This document shows positions 1 to 8,918 of a stretch of 38,779 bases of DNA, piece after piece. The stretch's first letter is position 1; the number at the start of each line of letters is the position of its first letter. Both the position numbers and the translations under genes were made by a program. Below the pieces are notes generated by a model that did no database searches, was not told where the DNA came from, and saw only the letters and a list, made by a program, of their open reading frames with translations. Origin of the DNA: Pseudomonadota bacterium (GTDB lineage Bacteria; Pseudomonadota; Gammaproteobacteria; SURF-13); NCBI GenBank assembly GCA_027624315.1, contig JAQBXX010000011.1, forward strand, positions 1 through 38,779, in the 5' to 3' direction.

Positions 1-97
<97 letters not shown>

Positions 98-143
98 TCA
101 CTATGTCGAATCTTGTGTGCCGTTCAGGTGCAAAATTACAATA

Positions 144-219
<76 letters not shown>

Positions 220-225
220 TTAATT

Positions 226-336
226 ACAGTGGCTAGTAGCTAGTAGCAAGTAGCGAGTAGCTAGGAAAAGCCCTTATAGTTCAGATCAACACTCTCATCC
301 TCGCCACTCGCCACTAGCAACTCGTTACTGTCTTTA
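226..336. repeat. Palindromic 7-mer repeat element (copy 1)
   Basis: Runs of degenerate heptamers (GGCTAGTAGC, GAGTAGC) from 230 to 264 are mirrored by complementary runs (CTCGCCACTCGCCACTAG) from about 299 to 326. The ends are ACAGT at 226-230 and ACTGTCTTTA at 327-336. It separates tRNA-Thr from tRNA-Gly. Related elements occur at 8812-8910 and 25313-25440, with a relic at 15161-15180. No coding capacity is seen. Confidence 0.8.
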
Positions 337-339
337 AAC

Positions 340-413
340 TGGAGCGGGTGATGGGAATCGAACCCACGCTATCAGCTTGGAAGGCTGAAGTTCTACCATT
401 GAACTACACCCGC
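340..413 (-). tRNA. glyT: tRNA-Gly (anticodon TCC)
   Basis: A 74-nt cloverleaf on the reverse strand starts GCGGGTG and ends CACCCGC-T-CCA with encoded CCA. The anticodon arm TCAGC/GCTGA encloses loop CTTCCAA, giving anticodon TCC. It lies between tRNA-Tyr and tRNA-Thr, as glyT does in the E. coli tufB operon. Confidence 0.97.
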
Positions 414-514
414 GCAACCCTAATCAGGCAGGCAACGGATACCCACAGCCCTTCCATTTGAGGCACTTCCTCCTCCACCCTCGCCGGCCTCCTGATGCGC
501 TCAGGCCGCGGTCA

Positions 515-599
515 TGGTGGAGGGGGGAGGATTCGAACCTCCGAAGGCAGAGCCGTCAGATTTACAGTCTGATCCCTTTAACCGCTCGGGAACCCCTCC
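515..599 (-). tRNA. tyrU: tRNA-Tyr (anticodon GTA)
   Basis: An 85-nt class II tRNA with a long variable arm starts GGAGGGG and ends CCCCTCC-A-CCA. The anticodon loop CTGTAAA gives GTA. It is the first gene of the tRNA-tuf transcription unit. The name follows the E. coli gene order. No tRNA-Thr(TGT), which precedes it in E. coli, is found here. Confidence 0.97.
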
Positions 600-616
600 G
601 CAAACGCAAGCCGCGT

Positions 617-645
617 ATTCTGCTGGATATACCACCCTGTGTCAA
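617..645 (-). promoter_or_regulatory. Sigma70 promoter of the tRNA-tuf operon
   Basis: On the reverse strand a perfect -35 TTGACA (640-645) is followed after 17 nt by CAGAAT (617-622), four of six matches to TATAAT. The next bases, ACGCGGC, form a GC-rich discriminator. Such discriminators are typical of stable-RNA promoters repressed by ppGpp. Transcription would start about 10 nt before the mature 5' end of tRNA-Tyr. Confidence 0.75.
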
Positions 646-848
646 CAGCTCGCGTGACACAGCCCTCCTGTGTTTCATAATATGAACAGGCACTTAAGCC
701 GCTGTCGGCGGAAACTGCATCAGCCCGCCCATGCACACCCACATTGGGCAAAAAATCGACGACAAACGATGCGCAACTTGCTATCGTTGCGCGCTCGAAG
801 GTAGCCTAAGCTTCATATAACATCAGGGACAACGCAGGAAAACCATCG

Positions 849-2192
849 GTGAAAGTTACTATTTATGGTTGTGGGTATGTGGGTCTCGTCGGCGCAGCCT
901 GTCTGGCGGAAGTGGGCAATGACGTGCTGTGCATGGATGTCGATACGCGCAAAATCGAGACCCTCAAACAGGGTGGCCTGCCGATCTATGAACCCGGCCT
1001 GGAAGACCTGGTGCGCAAAAATACACGGGCCGGGCGCCTTTCCTTCACCGGAGACGCACGCGCCGCCGTCGCTCACGGGCTGCTGCAGTTTATTGCCGTC
1101 GGCACACCGCCGGATGAAGACGGCTCGGCGGATCTGCGTCACGTACTCGCGGTGGCGCGCAGCATCGGCGAACACATGAACGAGTATCGCATCATCGTGG
1201 ACAAGTCCACCGTGCCGGTGGGCACAGCGGACAAGGTGCGCGAAGTCATCAGCGGCCAGATCAAGCAGCGCGGCGTACAGGTCGAGTTTGACGTGGTCTC
1301 GAATCCTGAATTTCTCAAGGAAGGCGCAGCGATTGAGAACTTCATGAAGCCCGATCGCATTATCATCGGCGCCGATCAGACACGCGCCGCAGACACATTG
1401 CGCGCGCTGTATGTGCCGTTTAATCGCAGTCACGAGCGCGTCATGGTGATGGACGTGCGCTCGGCGGAGCTTACCAAGTATGCCGCCAACGCCATGCTCG
1501 CCACCAAGATCAGCTTCATGAACGAACTCGCCAATATCGCGGAGCGCGTCGGCGCCGACATCGAGCAGGTGCGCCTCGGCATCGGCTCCGATCCGCGCAT
1601 CGGTTATCATTTCATTTATCCCGGCTGCGGTTACGGCGGCTCGTGCTTCCCCAAGGACGTGCAGGCGCTGGAGCAGACGGCGAAACAATCGGGCCACGAA
1701 GCTCACCTGTTGCACGCCGTGGAGACGGTCAACCGGCAGCAGAAACAGGTGCTGTTCGGCAAAATAAACAACCACTTCAAGGGCGCGCTCAAAGGCAAGA
1801 CCTTCGCGCTGTGGGGCCTCGCCTTCAAGCCCAACACCGACGACATGCGTGATGCGCCCAGCCGCGCGCTCATGGAGCGGCTGTGGGAACAGGGCGCGCG
1901 CGTGCAGGCCTACGACCCGGTCGCGATGAACGAGGCGCGGCGTATTTACGGCGAGCGTTCCGATCTGATTCTGTGTGACAGTGCTGAAGCGGCAACCCGA
2001 GACGCGGATGCGCTCGTGGTAGTGACTGAATGGCGTGAATTCCGCAGCCCGGACTTCGCGCGTCTGAAGGCCGCCCTGACACACCCTGTAATTTTCGACG
2101 GACGCAACCTGTACGATCCCAGCCAGCTGCAACAAGCAGGCTTCAGCTACTACGGCATCGGGCGCACCCATCTGAACGCGCAGCACACATGA
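849..2192 (+). CDS. ugd: UDP-glucose 6-dehydrogenase
   Basis: This 447-residue enzyme oxidises UDP-glucose to UDP-glucuronate with two NAD+ in the cytoplasm. The N-terminal Rossmann motif GCGYVGL (residues 7-13) binds NAD. The catalytic cysteine is Cys266 in YGGSCFPKD, and the NPEFLKEG segment is the usual substrate loop. Length is normal for the family. The start is GTG, chosen because GCAGGAA lies 8 nt upstream and the protein starts at the Rossmann strand. Its stop overlaps the next start as ATGA, so it is co-translated with the epimerase that uses its product. The pair probably supplies uronic acids for a surface polysaccharide, but no glycosyltransferases or polymer export genes are adjacent. 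Confidence 0.95.
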   Translation: MKVTIYGCGYVGLVGAACLAEVGNDVLCMDVDTRKIETLKQGGLPIYEPGLEDLVRKNTRAGRLSFTGDARAAVAHGLLQFIAVGTPPDEDGSADLRHVLAVARSIGEHMNEYRIIVDKSTVPVGTADKVREVISGQIKQRGVQVEFDVVSNPEFLKEGAAIENFMKPDRIIIGADQTRAADTLRALYVPFNRSHERVMVMDVRSAELTKYAANAMLATKISFMNELANIAERVGADIEQVRLGIGSDPRIGYHFIYPGCGYGGSCFPKDVQALEQTAKQSGHEAHLLHAVETVNRQQKQVLFGKINNHFKGALKGKTFALWGLAFKPNTDDMRDAPSRALMERLWEQGARVQAYDPVAMNEARRIYGERSDLILCDSAEAATRDADALVVVTEWREFRSPDFARLKAALTHPVIFDGRNLYDPSQLQQAGFSYYGIGRTHLNAQHT

Positions 2193-3196
2193 AAGTATTG
2201 GTCACCGGCCCGGCGGGCTTTATCGGCTCCGCACTCACCCTGCGCTTGCTCGAACGCGGCGACGACGTGATCGGCATCGATAATCTCAACGATTATTACG
2301 ACGTCAATTTGAAGCGCGCACGTCTTCAGCGTTTCCAGAATCATCCGCGCTACACTCACATACACGCCAACCTGCAGGATCGCTCAGCCATCACGCAGGC
2401 ATTTGAACGGCACCGCCCCCAACGTGTGGCGCATCTCGCCGCGCAGGCAGGTGTGCGTTACTCGCTGCAAAATCCGCACGCCTATGTGGACTCCAATCTG
2501 GCGGGCTTCATGAATATCCTGGAAGGCTGCCGCTACCACAGTGTTGAGCATCTGGTGTATGCCTCCAGCAGCTCGGTGTACGGCTCAAACACCCGCATGC
2601 CGTTTTCGGTACACGACAACGTTGATCACCCGCTGAGTCTGTACGCCGCCACCAAAAAGGCCAACGAACTGATGGCGCACAGCTACAGCCATCTTTACCA
2701 GCTCCCTACTACCGGCTTGCGCTTCTTCACCGTGTACGGCCCTTGGGGCCGGCCTGACATGGCGCTGTTTATCTTTACCAAAAATATCCTCGCGGGCGAG
2801 CCGATCGACGTGTTCAACAACGGCAAACACAAGCGCGACTTTACCTACATCGATGACATCGTCGAGGGCGTGCTGCGCGTGCTGGATAAAGCTCCGGAAG
2901 CGAACCCAGATTGGGACGCAAAAACGCCTGACCCCGCCACCAGCGCCGCGCCTTACCGCCTGTACAATATCGGCCACAACCAGCCGGTGGAGCTATTGTA
3001 CTACATAGAAGTGCTGGAAAAGAATCTGGGCAAGAAGGCGGTACTCAACATGCTGCCCATGCAGGCAGGTGATGTACCCGAAACTTATGCAGACGTCAAT
3101 GATTTGATACGCGATGTCGGCTACAAGCCGGAAACATCTATCGAAACCGGTATCGCGCTCTTTGTAGAGTGGTATAAAAGTTATTACGCAGTATAA
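2189..3196 (+). CDS. UDP-glucuronate 4-epimerase (SDR family)
   Basis: A 335-residue extended short-chain dehydrogenase/reductase. TGPAGFIGS near residues 6-14 is the NAD-binding glycine motif. SSSSVYG and the catalytic pair Tyr152/Lys156 (YAATK) are present. [12 protein letters not shown] and the [15 protein letters not shown] block are characteristic of CapI/LspL-type UDP-glucuronate 4-epimerases, which make UDP-galacturonate. Position directly after ugd, with a 4-nt overlap, supports UDP-glucuronate as substrate. UDP-glucose 4-epimerase is the less likely alternative. The gene ends convergently with rlmJ, overlapping it by 13 nt, and no terminator hairpin is visible between them. Confidence 0.9.
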   Translation: MKVLVTGPAGFIGSALTLRLLERGDDVIGIDNLNDYYDVNLKRARLQRFQNHPRYTHIHANLQDRSAITQAFERHRPQRVAHLAAQAGVRYSLQNPHAYVDSNLAGFMNILEGCRYHSVEHLVYASSSSVYGSNTRMPFSVHDNVDHPLSLYAATKKANELMAHSYSHLYQLPTTGLRFFTVYGPWGRPDMALFIFTKNILAGEPIDVFNNGKHKRDFTYIDDIVEGVLRVLDKAPEANPDWDAKTPDPATSAAPYRLYNIGHNQPVELLYYIEVLEKNLGKKAVLNMLPMQAGDVPETYADVNDLIRDVGYKPETSIETGIALFVEWYKSYYAV

Positions 3197-4017
3197 CTCC
3201 CTCGCAAATCTACAAACCGTACCTCCGGCTTTCCACTCGCACCCGCCAACCCCACGGCCAGCGGCGACAACAGTTCACGCAGTGCATCCATCACGCCCCA
3301 AGGAGCATTGATTAGAACGATACTACTGCCATTCAACCGGTTCTCCACATCATCCGGCAGCGTCATGAATTCAATGGCCTGAGCCTCCATCTTTAGTGCA
3401 CGCACCGCCTGATGGAATTTGCGCACCATCATGCGCGACTTGAACGGATACCACACCATGTAAATACCGTTGCGCCAGTGCCTCGCTCCCTGCTTAAGCG
3501 CCGCGACCACATTATCAAATTCATTCGCTGCCTCAAAAGGCGGATCCATCAGCACCATTCCCCTGTTCTCTCTGAGCGGCACAAAGGCCTTAAACGAGCT
3601 CCATGCGTCGACATGGTGGACACTGATATTCTTTATCCCGTTAAAGTTGGTCTTGAGGTTTACGTATTCACCGGGCTGAAGCTCCATAAAAACAGCCCGG
3701 TCCTGCGGGCGCAGATATTCCCGGATGATGAACGGCGAACCCGGATAATATTTAATCCCTGCCTTGCCATTCAATTTTTCGATGACGGACAAATAATCCG
3801 CCAGGACCGGCCACCTCTCCCGCTCCGGCCAGATGAGTCCAATACCCTGCTCAAACTCGCCGAGTCTCTCCAACTGATACACACCGCTCCCGGCATGCGT
3901 ATCCACCACGCAAAACGGCGTATCTTTTTTATGCAGCGCACGCAACACAAGCACCAGCACGACGTGCTTGAACACATCGGCAACATTGCCGGCATGGAAA
4001 CTGTGGCGGTAGTTCAT
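3184..4017 (-). CDS. rlmJ: 23S rRNA (adenine2030-N6)-methyltransferase RlmJ
   Basis: The protein starts [18 protein letters not shown], the signature of RlmJ (formerly YhiR), which N6-methylates A2030 of 23S rRNA. DTHAGSG is the SAM-binding motif, and the catalytic (D/N)PP(Y/F) motif appears as LMDPPF where family members I recall have DPPY. YYPGSP and WYPFKSR are family blocks. The ATG ending at 4017 is preferred over a longer frame starting at 4047, because the family begins at this point and AGGAAA lies upstream. Length is 277 residues, normal for the family. It marks the conserved edge of the accessory island that follows. Confidence 0.92.
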   Translation of the reverse strand: MNYRHSFHAGNVADVFKHVVLVLVLRALHKKDTPFCVVDTHAGSGVYQLERLGEFEQGIGLIWPERERWPVLADYLSVIEKLNGKAGIKYYPGSPFIIREYLRPQDRAVFMELQPGEYVNLKTNFNGIKNISVHHVDAWSSFKAFVPLRENRGMVLMDPPFEAANEFDNVVAALKQGARHWRNGIYMVWYPFKSRMMVRKFHQAVRALKMEAQAIEFMTLPDDVENRLNGSSIVLINAPWGVMDALRELLSPLAVGLAGASGKPEVRFVDLRGSYTA

Positions 4018-4154
4018 GTTTCTTATTTCCTGTCTCACCCAGCCCAAATACTGAGCGCCACATTACCATTCTCAGAGGGCGTGCAAGGCCATCGGCGCGG
4101 ACTAACGGGTGATCCATAATGGTTGCATCTCGTCATGCTATTCGTATACTTGTT

Positions 4155-4160
4155 TATAAT
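4155..4160 (+). promoter_or_regulatory. Putative -10 box of the RHH/MazF operon
   Basis: A perfect TATAAT lies 18 nt before the antitoxin ATG, inside TGTTTATAAT. No convincing -35 hexamer stands 16-18 nt upstream. The palindrome GTATAC at 4144-4149 could be part of an autoregulatory operator, as expected for a ribbon-helix-helix antitoxin. Confidence 0.4.
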
Positions 4161-4178
4161 CCATTTTGGAATACAAAA

Positions 4179-4415
4179 ATGACCACAGTCTCCATTCGCT
4201 TGCCGGACGACCTCCTCAAAGAGGTGGACAGACACGCTCATGAGATGCACATTCCGCGCGCCGAATACATTCGCCGTGCCATTGAATCCCTGAACGCCAA
4301 AGCGGCAGCCAATCATCACCACCACAGGATGATAGAGGCTTCCCGGCGCGTGTGCGAGGAAAGCATGCGCGTCAACGCCGAGTTTGATGCCATCGAAGAC
4401 GCGCCCGATGCGTAA
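4179..4415 (+). CDS. Ribbon-helix-helix antitoxin of a MazF-type module
   Basis: A 78-residue protein. MTTVSIRLPDDLLKEVD at the N-terminus forms the DNA-binding beta-strand and first helix of a RHH (CopG/MetJ-like) domain. The C-terminal tail (REEYIR-like helix, then ESMRVNAEFDAIED) resembles antitoxins paired with MazF/PemK toxins. The ATG at 4179 is preferred to an upstream in-frame ATG at 4119, because homology starts here and GGA lies 8 nt upstream. It overlaps the toxin start by 8 nt. It would neutralise the toxin and repress its own promoter. Because the toxin frame is broken, it may be an orphan antitoxin now. Confidence 0.8.
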   Translation: MTTVSIRLPDDLLKEVDRHAHEMHIPRAEYIRRAIESLNAKAAANHHHHRMIEASRRVCEESMRVNAEFDAIEDAPDA

Positions 4416-4759
4416 ACGCGGCAGCGTCTGGCTCGCCCACCTGAACCCGGGGCGTGGCACCGAGCCGGACAAAATCCGCCCGGTGCTGATCGTGCAGAGC
4501 CAGGCATTGCTGGAAGCCGATCATCCATCCACCCTGATTTATTCCCCTGACCAGCAGCCTGATCGATGCTGCCGAACCTCTGCGGCTGCGCCTGCCAGCA
4601 CAGGGAGGCCTCGACAAGGACTCCGATCTGTTGCTTGATCAACTGCGCGCCATTGACAACATACGGCTGATCCAGGGACCTCTGATGCAGTGTCCGCCGG
4701 AATTCATGAGCCGAGTGGATGAAGCACTGCGGGAAGTGCTGGATATTTTGCTGGCCTAA
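4408..4759 (+). pseudogene. MazF/PemK-like endoribonuclease toxin, broken by a +1 frameshift
   Basis: The first frame reads MRKRGSVWLAHLNPGRGTEP and then DKIRPVLIVQ to about 4543, the N-terminal SH3-like fold of MazF. From 4544 the family sequence continues only in the next frame: PLTSSLIDAAEPLRL, then KDSDLLLDQLRAIDN and a C-terminal helix ending DILLA at TAA 4757-4759. One extra base, most simply a T in ATTTATT at 4537-4543, explains the break. Removing it would give TLIIPLTSS, as the family expects. In the uncorrected frame translation runs into unrelated sequence and stops at 4638. Active MazF cleaves mRNA at short motifs; this copy is probably dead unless the base is a sequencing error. 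Confidence 0.8.
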
Positions 4760-4795
4760 CCTTCAGCGACACCACGAAAAAACGCCGCGCATCAG

Positions 4796-4834
4796 GTTTC
4801 AATCCGCACCCGCTCAATTGAGCGGGTGCCCCCC
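4796..4834. repeat. Solitary CRISPR-repeat-like palindrome
   Basis: GTTTCAATCC at 4796-4805 is followed by a perfect 24-bp palindrome at 4806-4829, with half-site GCACCCGCTCAA and its exact reverse complement, then a run of C. On the minus strand this is a stem ending in GGATTGAAAC, the typical 3' end of many type I and III CRISPR repeats. Only one copy is visible, so there is no array, and no cas genes are in the window. It could instead be a terminator-like hairpin behind the toxin gene, but it lacks a T tract on either side. Confidence 0.4.
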
Positions 4835-4878
4835 CGCGCAGCGCCGGTTAGCTCTACATTAGAGGTATCCTCCGACAC

Positions 4879-4914
4879 TTGCATCCTCACCAATAATGGT
4901 ATATTTTCTATACC
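4879..4914 (+). promoter_or_regulatory. Putative brnTA promoter and operator
   Basis: GGTATA (4898-4903) and TATACC (4909-4914) form a perfect 6-bp inverted repeat with a 5-nt centre, ending exactly at the GTG start of brnT. TTGCAT (4879-4884) and TATATT (4900-4905) could be -35 and -10 boxes with a short 15-nt spacer. The inverted repeat overlaps the -10. BrnTA-type modules are autoregulated by their RHH antitoxin, so this is the likely operator. Confidence 0.45.
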
Positions 4915-5178
4915 GTGATTACTTTTGCATTTAATGAGCAGAAAAACCAGGCTAATCTTCTGAAGCACGGCATCGGCTTTATTGATGCACAAGCTTTATG
5001 GAATGACCCAAGATTATTAGAAATTCCTGCAAAAACAGAGGATGAACCCCGGTGCTTACTGATAGGGCTGATTGGTGGAAAGCACTGGTCAGCCGTGATC
5101 ACTTATAGAAACGCAAGTGTCCGACTAATTTCTGTTCGTCGTTCACGATCTGAGGAGGTGGCCATATATGAAAGCTAA
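4915..5178 (+). CDS. brnT: BrnT family toxin
   Basis: An 87-residue protein with the BrnT pattern: F-N-EQKNQANLLKHGIGF near the N-terminus, a WNDPR block, then VITYRNASVRLISVRRSR and a YE tail. BrnT toxins are ribonucleases with a RelE-like fold. The start is GTG with no Shine-Dalgarno sequence, since the operator palindrome occupies that position. The message may therefore be leaderless. It overlaps the antitoxin gene by 11 nt, and GAGGAGG within its 3' end serves as ribosome binding site for it. Base composition is visibly more AT-rich than the core genes around, which suggests transfer. Confidence 0.85.
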   Translation: MITFAFNEQKNQANLLKHGIGFIDAQALWNDPRLLEIPAKTEDEPRCLLIGLIGGKHWSAVITYRNASVRLISVRRSRSEEVAIYES

Positions 5179-5437
5179 AATTTTTGACCAACAATTTGAC
5201 AAGGGTGTTGACATCACTGGTTCCCTGGATTTATCCAAATCGAAGCGCGTATTGCAAGAGCAAAAGCGCGTCAACGTTGATTTTCCTGTATGGATGGTCG
5301 AATCATTGGATCGAGAGGCGGGAAAGCTTGGCGTAACCCGGCAATCTATTATTAAGGTATGGCTTGCTGAACGTCTCGAAGCGTTGCCTCTAACCGTGCG
5401 TTCAACCCGGACTCCGCAAAAGCGCGCAGCCCCTTAG
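5168..5437 (+). CDS. brnA: BrnA family ribbon-helix-helix antitoxin
   Basis: An 89-residue protein with the typical antitoxin layout. An N-terminal toxin-binding segment (FDQQFDKGVDITGSLDLSK) is followed by the RHH DNA-binding part (QKRVNVDFPVWMVESLDREA, then LGVTRQSIIKVWLAERLE). It binds BrnT and should repress the operator directly upstream of brnT. The ATG at 5168 lies inside the brnT end and follows GAGGAGG by 8 nt, a strong site. Composition is AT-rich like brnT. No terminator hairpin follows. Confidence 0.85.
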   Translation: MKAKIFDQQFDKGVDITGSLDLSKSKRVLQEQKRVNVDFPVWMVESLDREAGKLGVTRQSIIKVWLAERLEALPLTVRSTRTPQKRAAP

Positions 5438-5469
5438 CTCCACGCATAGTAAATTTCAAGGAAAGTTAA

Positions 5470-5640
5470 ATGGCTTCAAACTCAGAAAGAGACATAGAAA
5501 AAGGTCTACCCTGTGGCTCAGACAAGTTCATTCAAAAGCCTGAGAAGATCACGGGAAGAGCGTTGCAGTACCGTACACGTGGGCGGCCGAGGAAGGATTC
5601 TGATGAATAGATTGAAAAATAAGGGTAGCGTCCCCTTTAT
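5470..5640 (+). mobile_element. 3' remnant of a REP-associated (IS200-like) tyrosine transposase element
   Basis: From 5470 to the TAG at 5608-5610 one frame of 46 codons contains LPCGSDKFIQKPEKITGRAL and RTRGRPRKDSDE. This matches the C-terminal tail of REP-associated tyrosine transposases (RAYT, TnpA_REP), whose members end in LTGR...GRPRK-like sequence. The HUH catalytic core is absent, so this is only the tail. AAGGGTAGCGTCCCCTTTAT at 5621-5640 resembles the short palindromic sequence that accompanies such genes and looks like the element end. Unrelated GmrSD-type coding sequence starts immediately after it. Confidence 0.6.
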
Positions 5641-6571
5641 CGCAAAGTGGCGCGGCGCGCTCAAGATCTTCCAGAGCTTTCAGGCACAGTGCACGAAGGC
5701 CGGCTTCGACCTCGACCTCGGCCTGCACCTGAAGAACCTGGTCGCCTTCGCCACCGGCCAGTCGCGCTTCCTCACCGTGGGCGGGCTCCCGGTAGAGACG
5801 CTCCAGCAGGCATGGAAGGAGTGCGTCCCCGGCATGGAGTTCGCGCTAAACTTCCTCCGGAGCAACGCCGGCATTGATAGCCCGGGGCTCTTGTCATCGC
5901 CTTTCCTGCTGGTGACGCTGGGCTACTACGGACACAAGCGGAACTACCAGATCGCAGCCGAGGAGTCGCAGCGCCTGCGCTACTGGGCACTCGTCGCTAA
6001 CGCTAAGGGTCGCTACTCGCGTGGCTCCAGCGAAACGCTACTCGACCAAGACCTTGCGACACTGCGGCAGGGTGGCGGCGCGAACGAGCTGGTCGACCGC
6101 TTGCGGTTGCAGGTGGGCCGGCTCGATGTAGCCCCCGAGGAGCTCGAAGGCCGCAACCAGCGCAGCGCGCTCTTCAAGACCATGTTCCTCGCGTTCCGCG
6201 CGTCGGGTGCGAAGGACTGGCGATCCAACCTCGCAATCGCGCTCGACCATTCCGGCTCTCACCATCGCCTGCAGTTCCACCACATTTTCCCGAAGGCCGT
6301 GCTCAAAAACACCTTTACCGCGCGCGAGGCCGACGACATTGCAAACCTCGCCTTCATCGGCGGCAAAACCAACCGCCAAATCAGCGACAAGCCGCCGAGC
6401 CAGTACTTCCCGCCAATAATCGAGAAGTCGGGGCTGGCTGCGTTCGAGGCCCAGTGCATTCCGATCGTTCCCTCGCTGCTCGGCGTCGATGGCTACAAGA
6501 GTTTCCTGGCTGAACGGCGCAAGACCGTGAGTCAGCGGCTGAACGAGTTTCTCCAGACGACGGAAGCATGA
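5603..6571 (+). pseudogene. Truncated DUF262/GmrSD-type restriction protein (C-terminal HNH part)
   Basis: From about 5641 the frame matches the C-terminal half of DUF262-containing proteins related to the GmrSD type IV restriction enzymes: GFDLDLGL, LLSSPFLLV, VANAKGRYSRGSSET, then the DUF1524 HNH nuclease core LQFHHIFPKAVL (residues 224-235 from the 5603 start) and IANLAFIGGKTNRQISDKPP. The N-terminal DUF262 NTP-binding domain is missing; family members are usually well over 500 residues. The junction coincides with the RAYT remnant. The frame stays open, and an ATG at 5603 preceded by AGGAAGG could start a 322-residue product, so a stand-alone HNH protein may still be made. An in-frame start at 5513 also exists but has no strong ribosome site. 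Confidence 0.75.
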
Positions 6572-6696
6572 TAGTACCGAATCCTGTGCTTGCTGAACGA
6601 AGCCAAGACACCCCGCCAGCACGCAATAACCAAAGGTCATTGCGCCGCATGTGTCTCAGTCAATCATCCGGTGCAATGCGCTTCGCGCCCAACGGC

Positions 6697-7226
<530 letters not shown>

Positions 7227-7239
7227 AGGATGAAGACAG

Positions 7240-8811
7240 TTACTCCCACTCTATCGTCGCGGGCGGCTTGCCGGAGATGTCGTACACCACGCGGCTTACG
7301 CCGGGTACTTCGTTGATGATGCGGGTGGAGATTTTATCCAGCACGTCGTACGGCAGATGTGCCCAGTGCGCGGTCATGAAGTCCACGGTCTCCACCGCGC
7401 GCAGGGAGATGACGTGATCGTAGCGCCGCGCATCGCCCATCACGCCCACGGATTTCACCGGCAGGAACACCGCGAACGCCTGGCTCACCTTGTCGTACAA
7501 ATCGTGCCTGTGCAGTTCTTCCATGAAGATTGCATCCGCCTTGCGCAGCGTGTCGGCGTAGTCTTTTTTCACCTCGCCCAAAATGCGCACGCCGAGGCCG
7601 GGGCCGGGGAACGGGTGGCGGTAGACCATTTCGTAGGGCAGGCCCAGCTCCACGCCGAGACGTCGTACTTCGTCCTTGAACAGTTCACGCAGCGGCTCGA
7701 CCAGCTTGAGCTTCATCTTTTCCGGCAGGCCGCCGACGTTGTGATGTGATTTGATGACGTGCGCCTTGCCCGATTTGGCGGCGGCGGATTCAATCACGTC
7801 GGGGTAGATGGTGCCCTGCGCGAGCCATTTGATATTGCGCAGCTTGATGGCTTCTTCCTCAAACACCTCGATAAACAAGCGGCCGATGTGTTTGCGTTTT
7901 TCTTCGGGGTCGGCGGCGCCCTTCAGCGCATCGAGAAAACGCCGCTCTGCATCCACGCGCAGCACCTTGATGCCCATATGCTTGGCGAACGTCGCCATCA
8001 CCTGATCGCCTTCATGCAGGCGCAGCAGGCCGTTGTCCACAAACACGCAGGTCAACTGATCGCCGATGGCCTTGTGCAACAGCGCGGCGACCACCGAGGA
8101 ATCTACGCCGCCGGACAGACCCAGCAGCACTTCGTTGTTTCCTACCTGCTTGCGAACCTGCGTGATGCTGTCTTCGATGATGTTGTGCGCCGTCCACAGC
8201 GCGGCGCAACCGCATATCTCCAACACGAAACGTTGCAGGATGCGCGCGCCTTGGTGTGTGTGCGTGACTTCAGGATGAAATTGCAGGCCGTAAAAGCGGC
8301 GTGCCTCGTCGGCCATACCGGCGAGCGGTGCTGACGGCGTGCTGGCAATCGCCTTGAACCCGGTCGGCAAGCGCGCCACGCGGTCGCCGTGGCTCATCCA
8401 CACGTCGAGCAGGCCGTGGCCTTCCTCGTTGGTGCGGTCTTCGATATCGCGCAGCAATTCGGAGTGGCCGCGCGCGCGCACCTCGGCGTAACCGAATTCA
8501 CGGTGCGCAGAACTCTCCACCTCGCCGCCCAACTGCGCAGCCATGGTCTGCATGCCGTAGCAGATGCCGAGCACCGGCACGCCGAGCTCGAACACCGACT
8601 GCGGCGCGCGTGGCGTGCCCTGCAACGTCACCGATTCCGGCCCGCCGGAGAGAAACACGCCCTTGGGGGCGAAGGCGCGCAGCGCGGCGTCGCTCATGTC
8701 CCACGGATGTATTTCGCAATAAACGCCGAACTCGCGCACGCGGCGCGCAATGAGCTGGGTGTATTGCGACCCGAAGTCGAGGATGAGGATGCGGTCGGCG
8801 TGGATGTCCAT
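7240..8811 (-). CDS. guaA: GMP synthase (glutamine-hydrolysing)
   Basis: GuaA aminates XMP to GMP using glutamine and ATP. The N-terminal class I glutamine amidotransferase has [17 protein letters not shown] and nucleophile Cys84 in GICYGMQ, with the catalytic His in FHPEVTHT. The ATP-pyrophosphatase domain has the P-loop [10 protein letters not shown]. The C-terminal dimerisation domain contains [13 protein letters not shown]. Length 523 matches the family. It follows guaB in the same direction, forming guaBA, but a repeat element sits between them. The element ends only a few bases before the ATG, and no Shine-Dalgarno sequence is visible. Confidence 0.97.
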   Translation of the reverse strand: MDIHADRILILDFGSQYTQLIARRVREFGVYCEIHPWDMSDAALRAFAPKGVFLSGGPESVTLQGTPRAPQSVFELGVPVLGICYGMQTMAAQLGGEVESSAHREFGYAEVRARGHSELLRDIEDRTNEEGHGLLDVWMSHGDRVARLPTGFKAIASTPSAPLAGMADEARRFYGLQFHPEVTHTHQGARILQRFVLEICGCAALWTAHNIIEDSITQVRKQVGNNEVLLGLSGGVDSSVVAALLHKAIGDQLTCVFVDNGLLRLHEGDQVMATFAKHMGIKVLRVDAERRFLDALKGAADPEEKRKHIGRLFIEVFEEEAIKLRNIKWLAQGTIYPDVIESAAAKSGKAHVIKSHHNVGGLPEKMKLKLVEPLRELFKDEVRRLGVELGLPYEMVYRHPFPGPGLGVRILGEVKKDYADTLRKADAIFMEELHRHDLYDKVSQAFAVFLPVKSVGVMGDARRYDHVISLRAVETVDFMTAHWAHLPYDVLDKISTRIINEVPGVSRVVYDISGKPPATIEWE

Positions 8812-8910
8812 AAAGGCAGTGGCTAGTAGCTAGTGGCGAGTAGCGAGTAGCGAGTAGAGGCTTTTGCTTTTGCTTTTCCTAGTCACTCGCCACTAGCTAC
8901 TCGCCACTGT
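8812..8910. repeat. Palindromic 7-mer repeat element (copy 2)
   Basis: Left side AAAGGCAGT followed by GGCTAGTAGC and GAGTAGC heptamers (8820-8856) is mirrored by CACTCGCCACTAGCTACTCG and ACTGT (8884-8910). The central section is a TTTTGC repeat. It occupies nearly all of the guaB-guaA gap, and its end TAAAGGCAGT touches the guaA start codon. Confidence 0.85.
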
Positions 8911-8918
8911 AGTTAAGG

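Noticed and set aside
458-685. Plus-strand open frame of 75 codons across tRNA-Tyr
   Set aside because: It reads through the complement of a complete tRNA gene and its promoter.
646-848. ugd promoter
   Set aside because: TATAAC at 816-821 is present but has no matching -35 at 16-18 nt, and no other candidate stood out.
813-2186. Long open frame antisense to ugd (457 codons)
   Set aside because: It mirrors the ugd reading frame, has no family motifs, and ugd itself has complete catalytic motifs. High GC produces such antisense frames.
4384-4638. The 84-codon frame as an intact short toxin
   Set aside because: Its last 35 or so residues do not resemble MazF, while the correct continuation is found in the next frame up to 4759.
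4796-4834. Calling a CRISPR array
   Set aside because: There is one repeat-like unit only, no second copy at spacer distance and no cas gene in the window.
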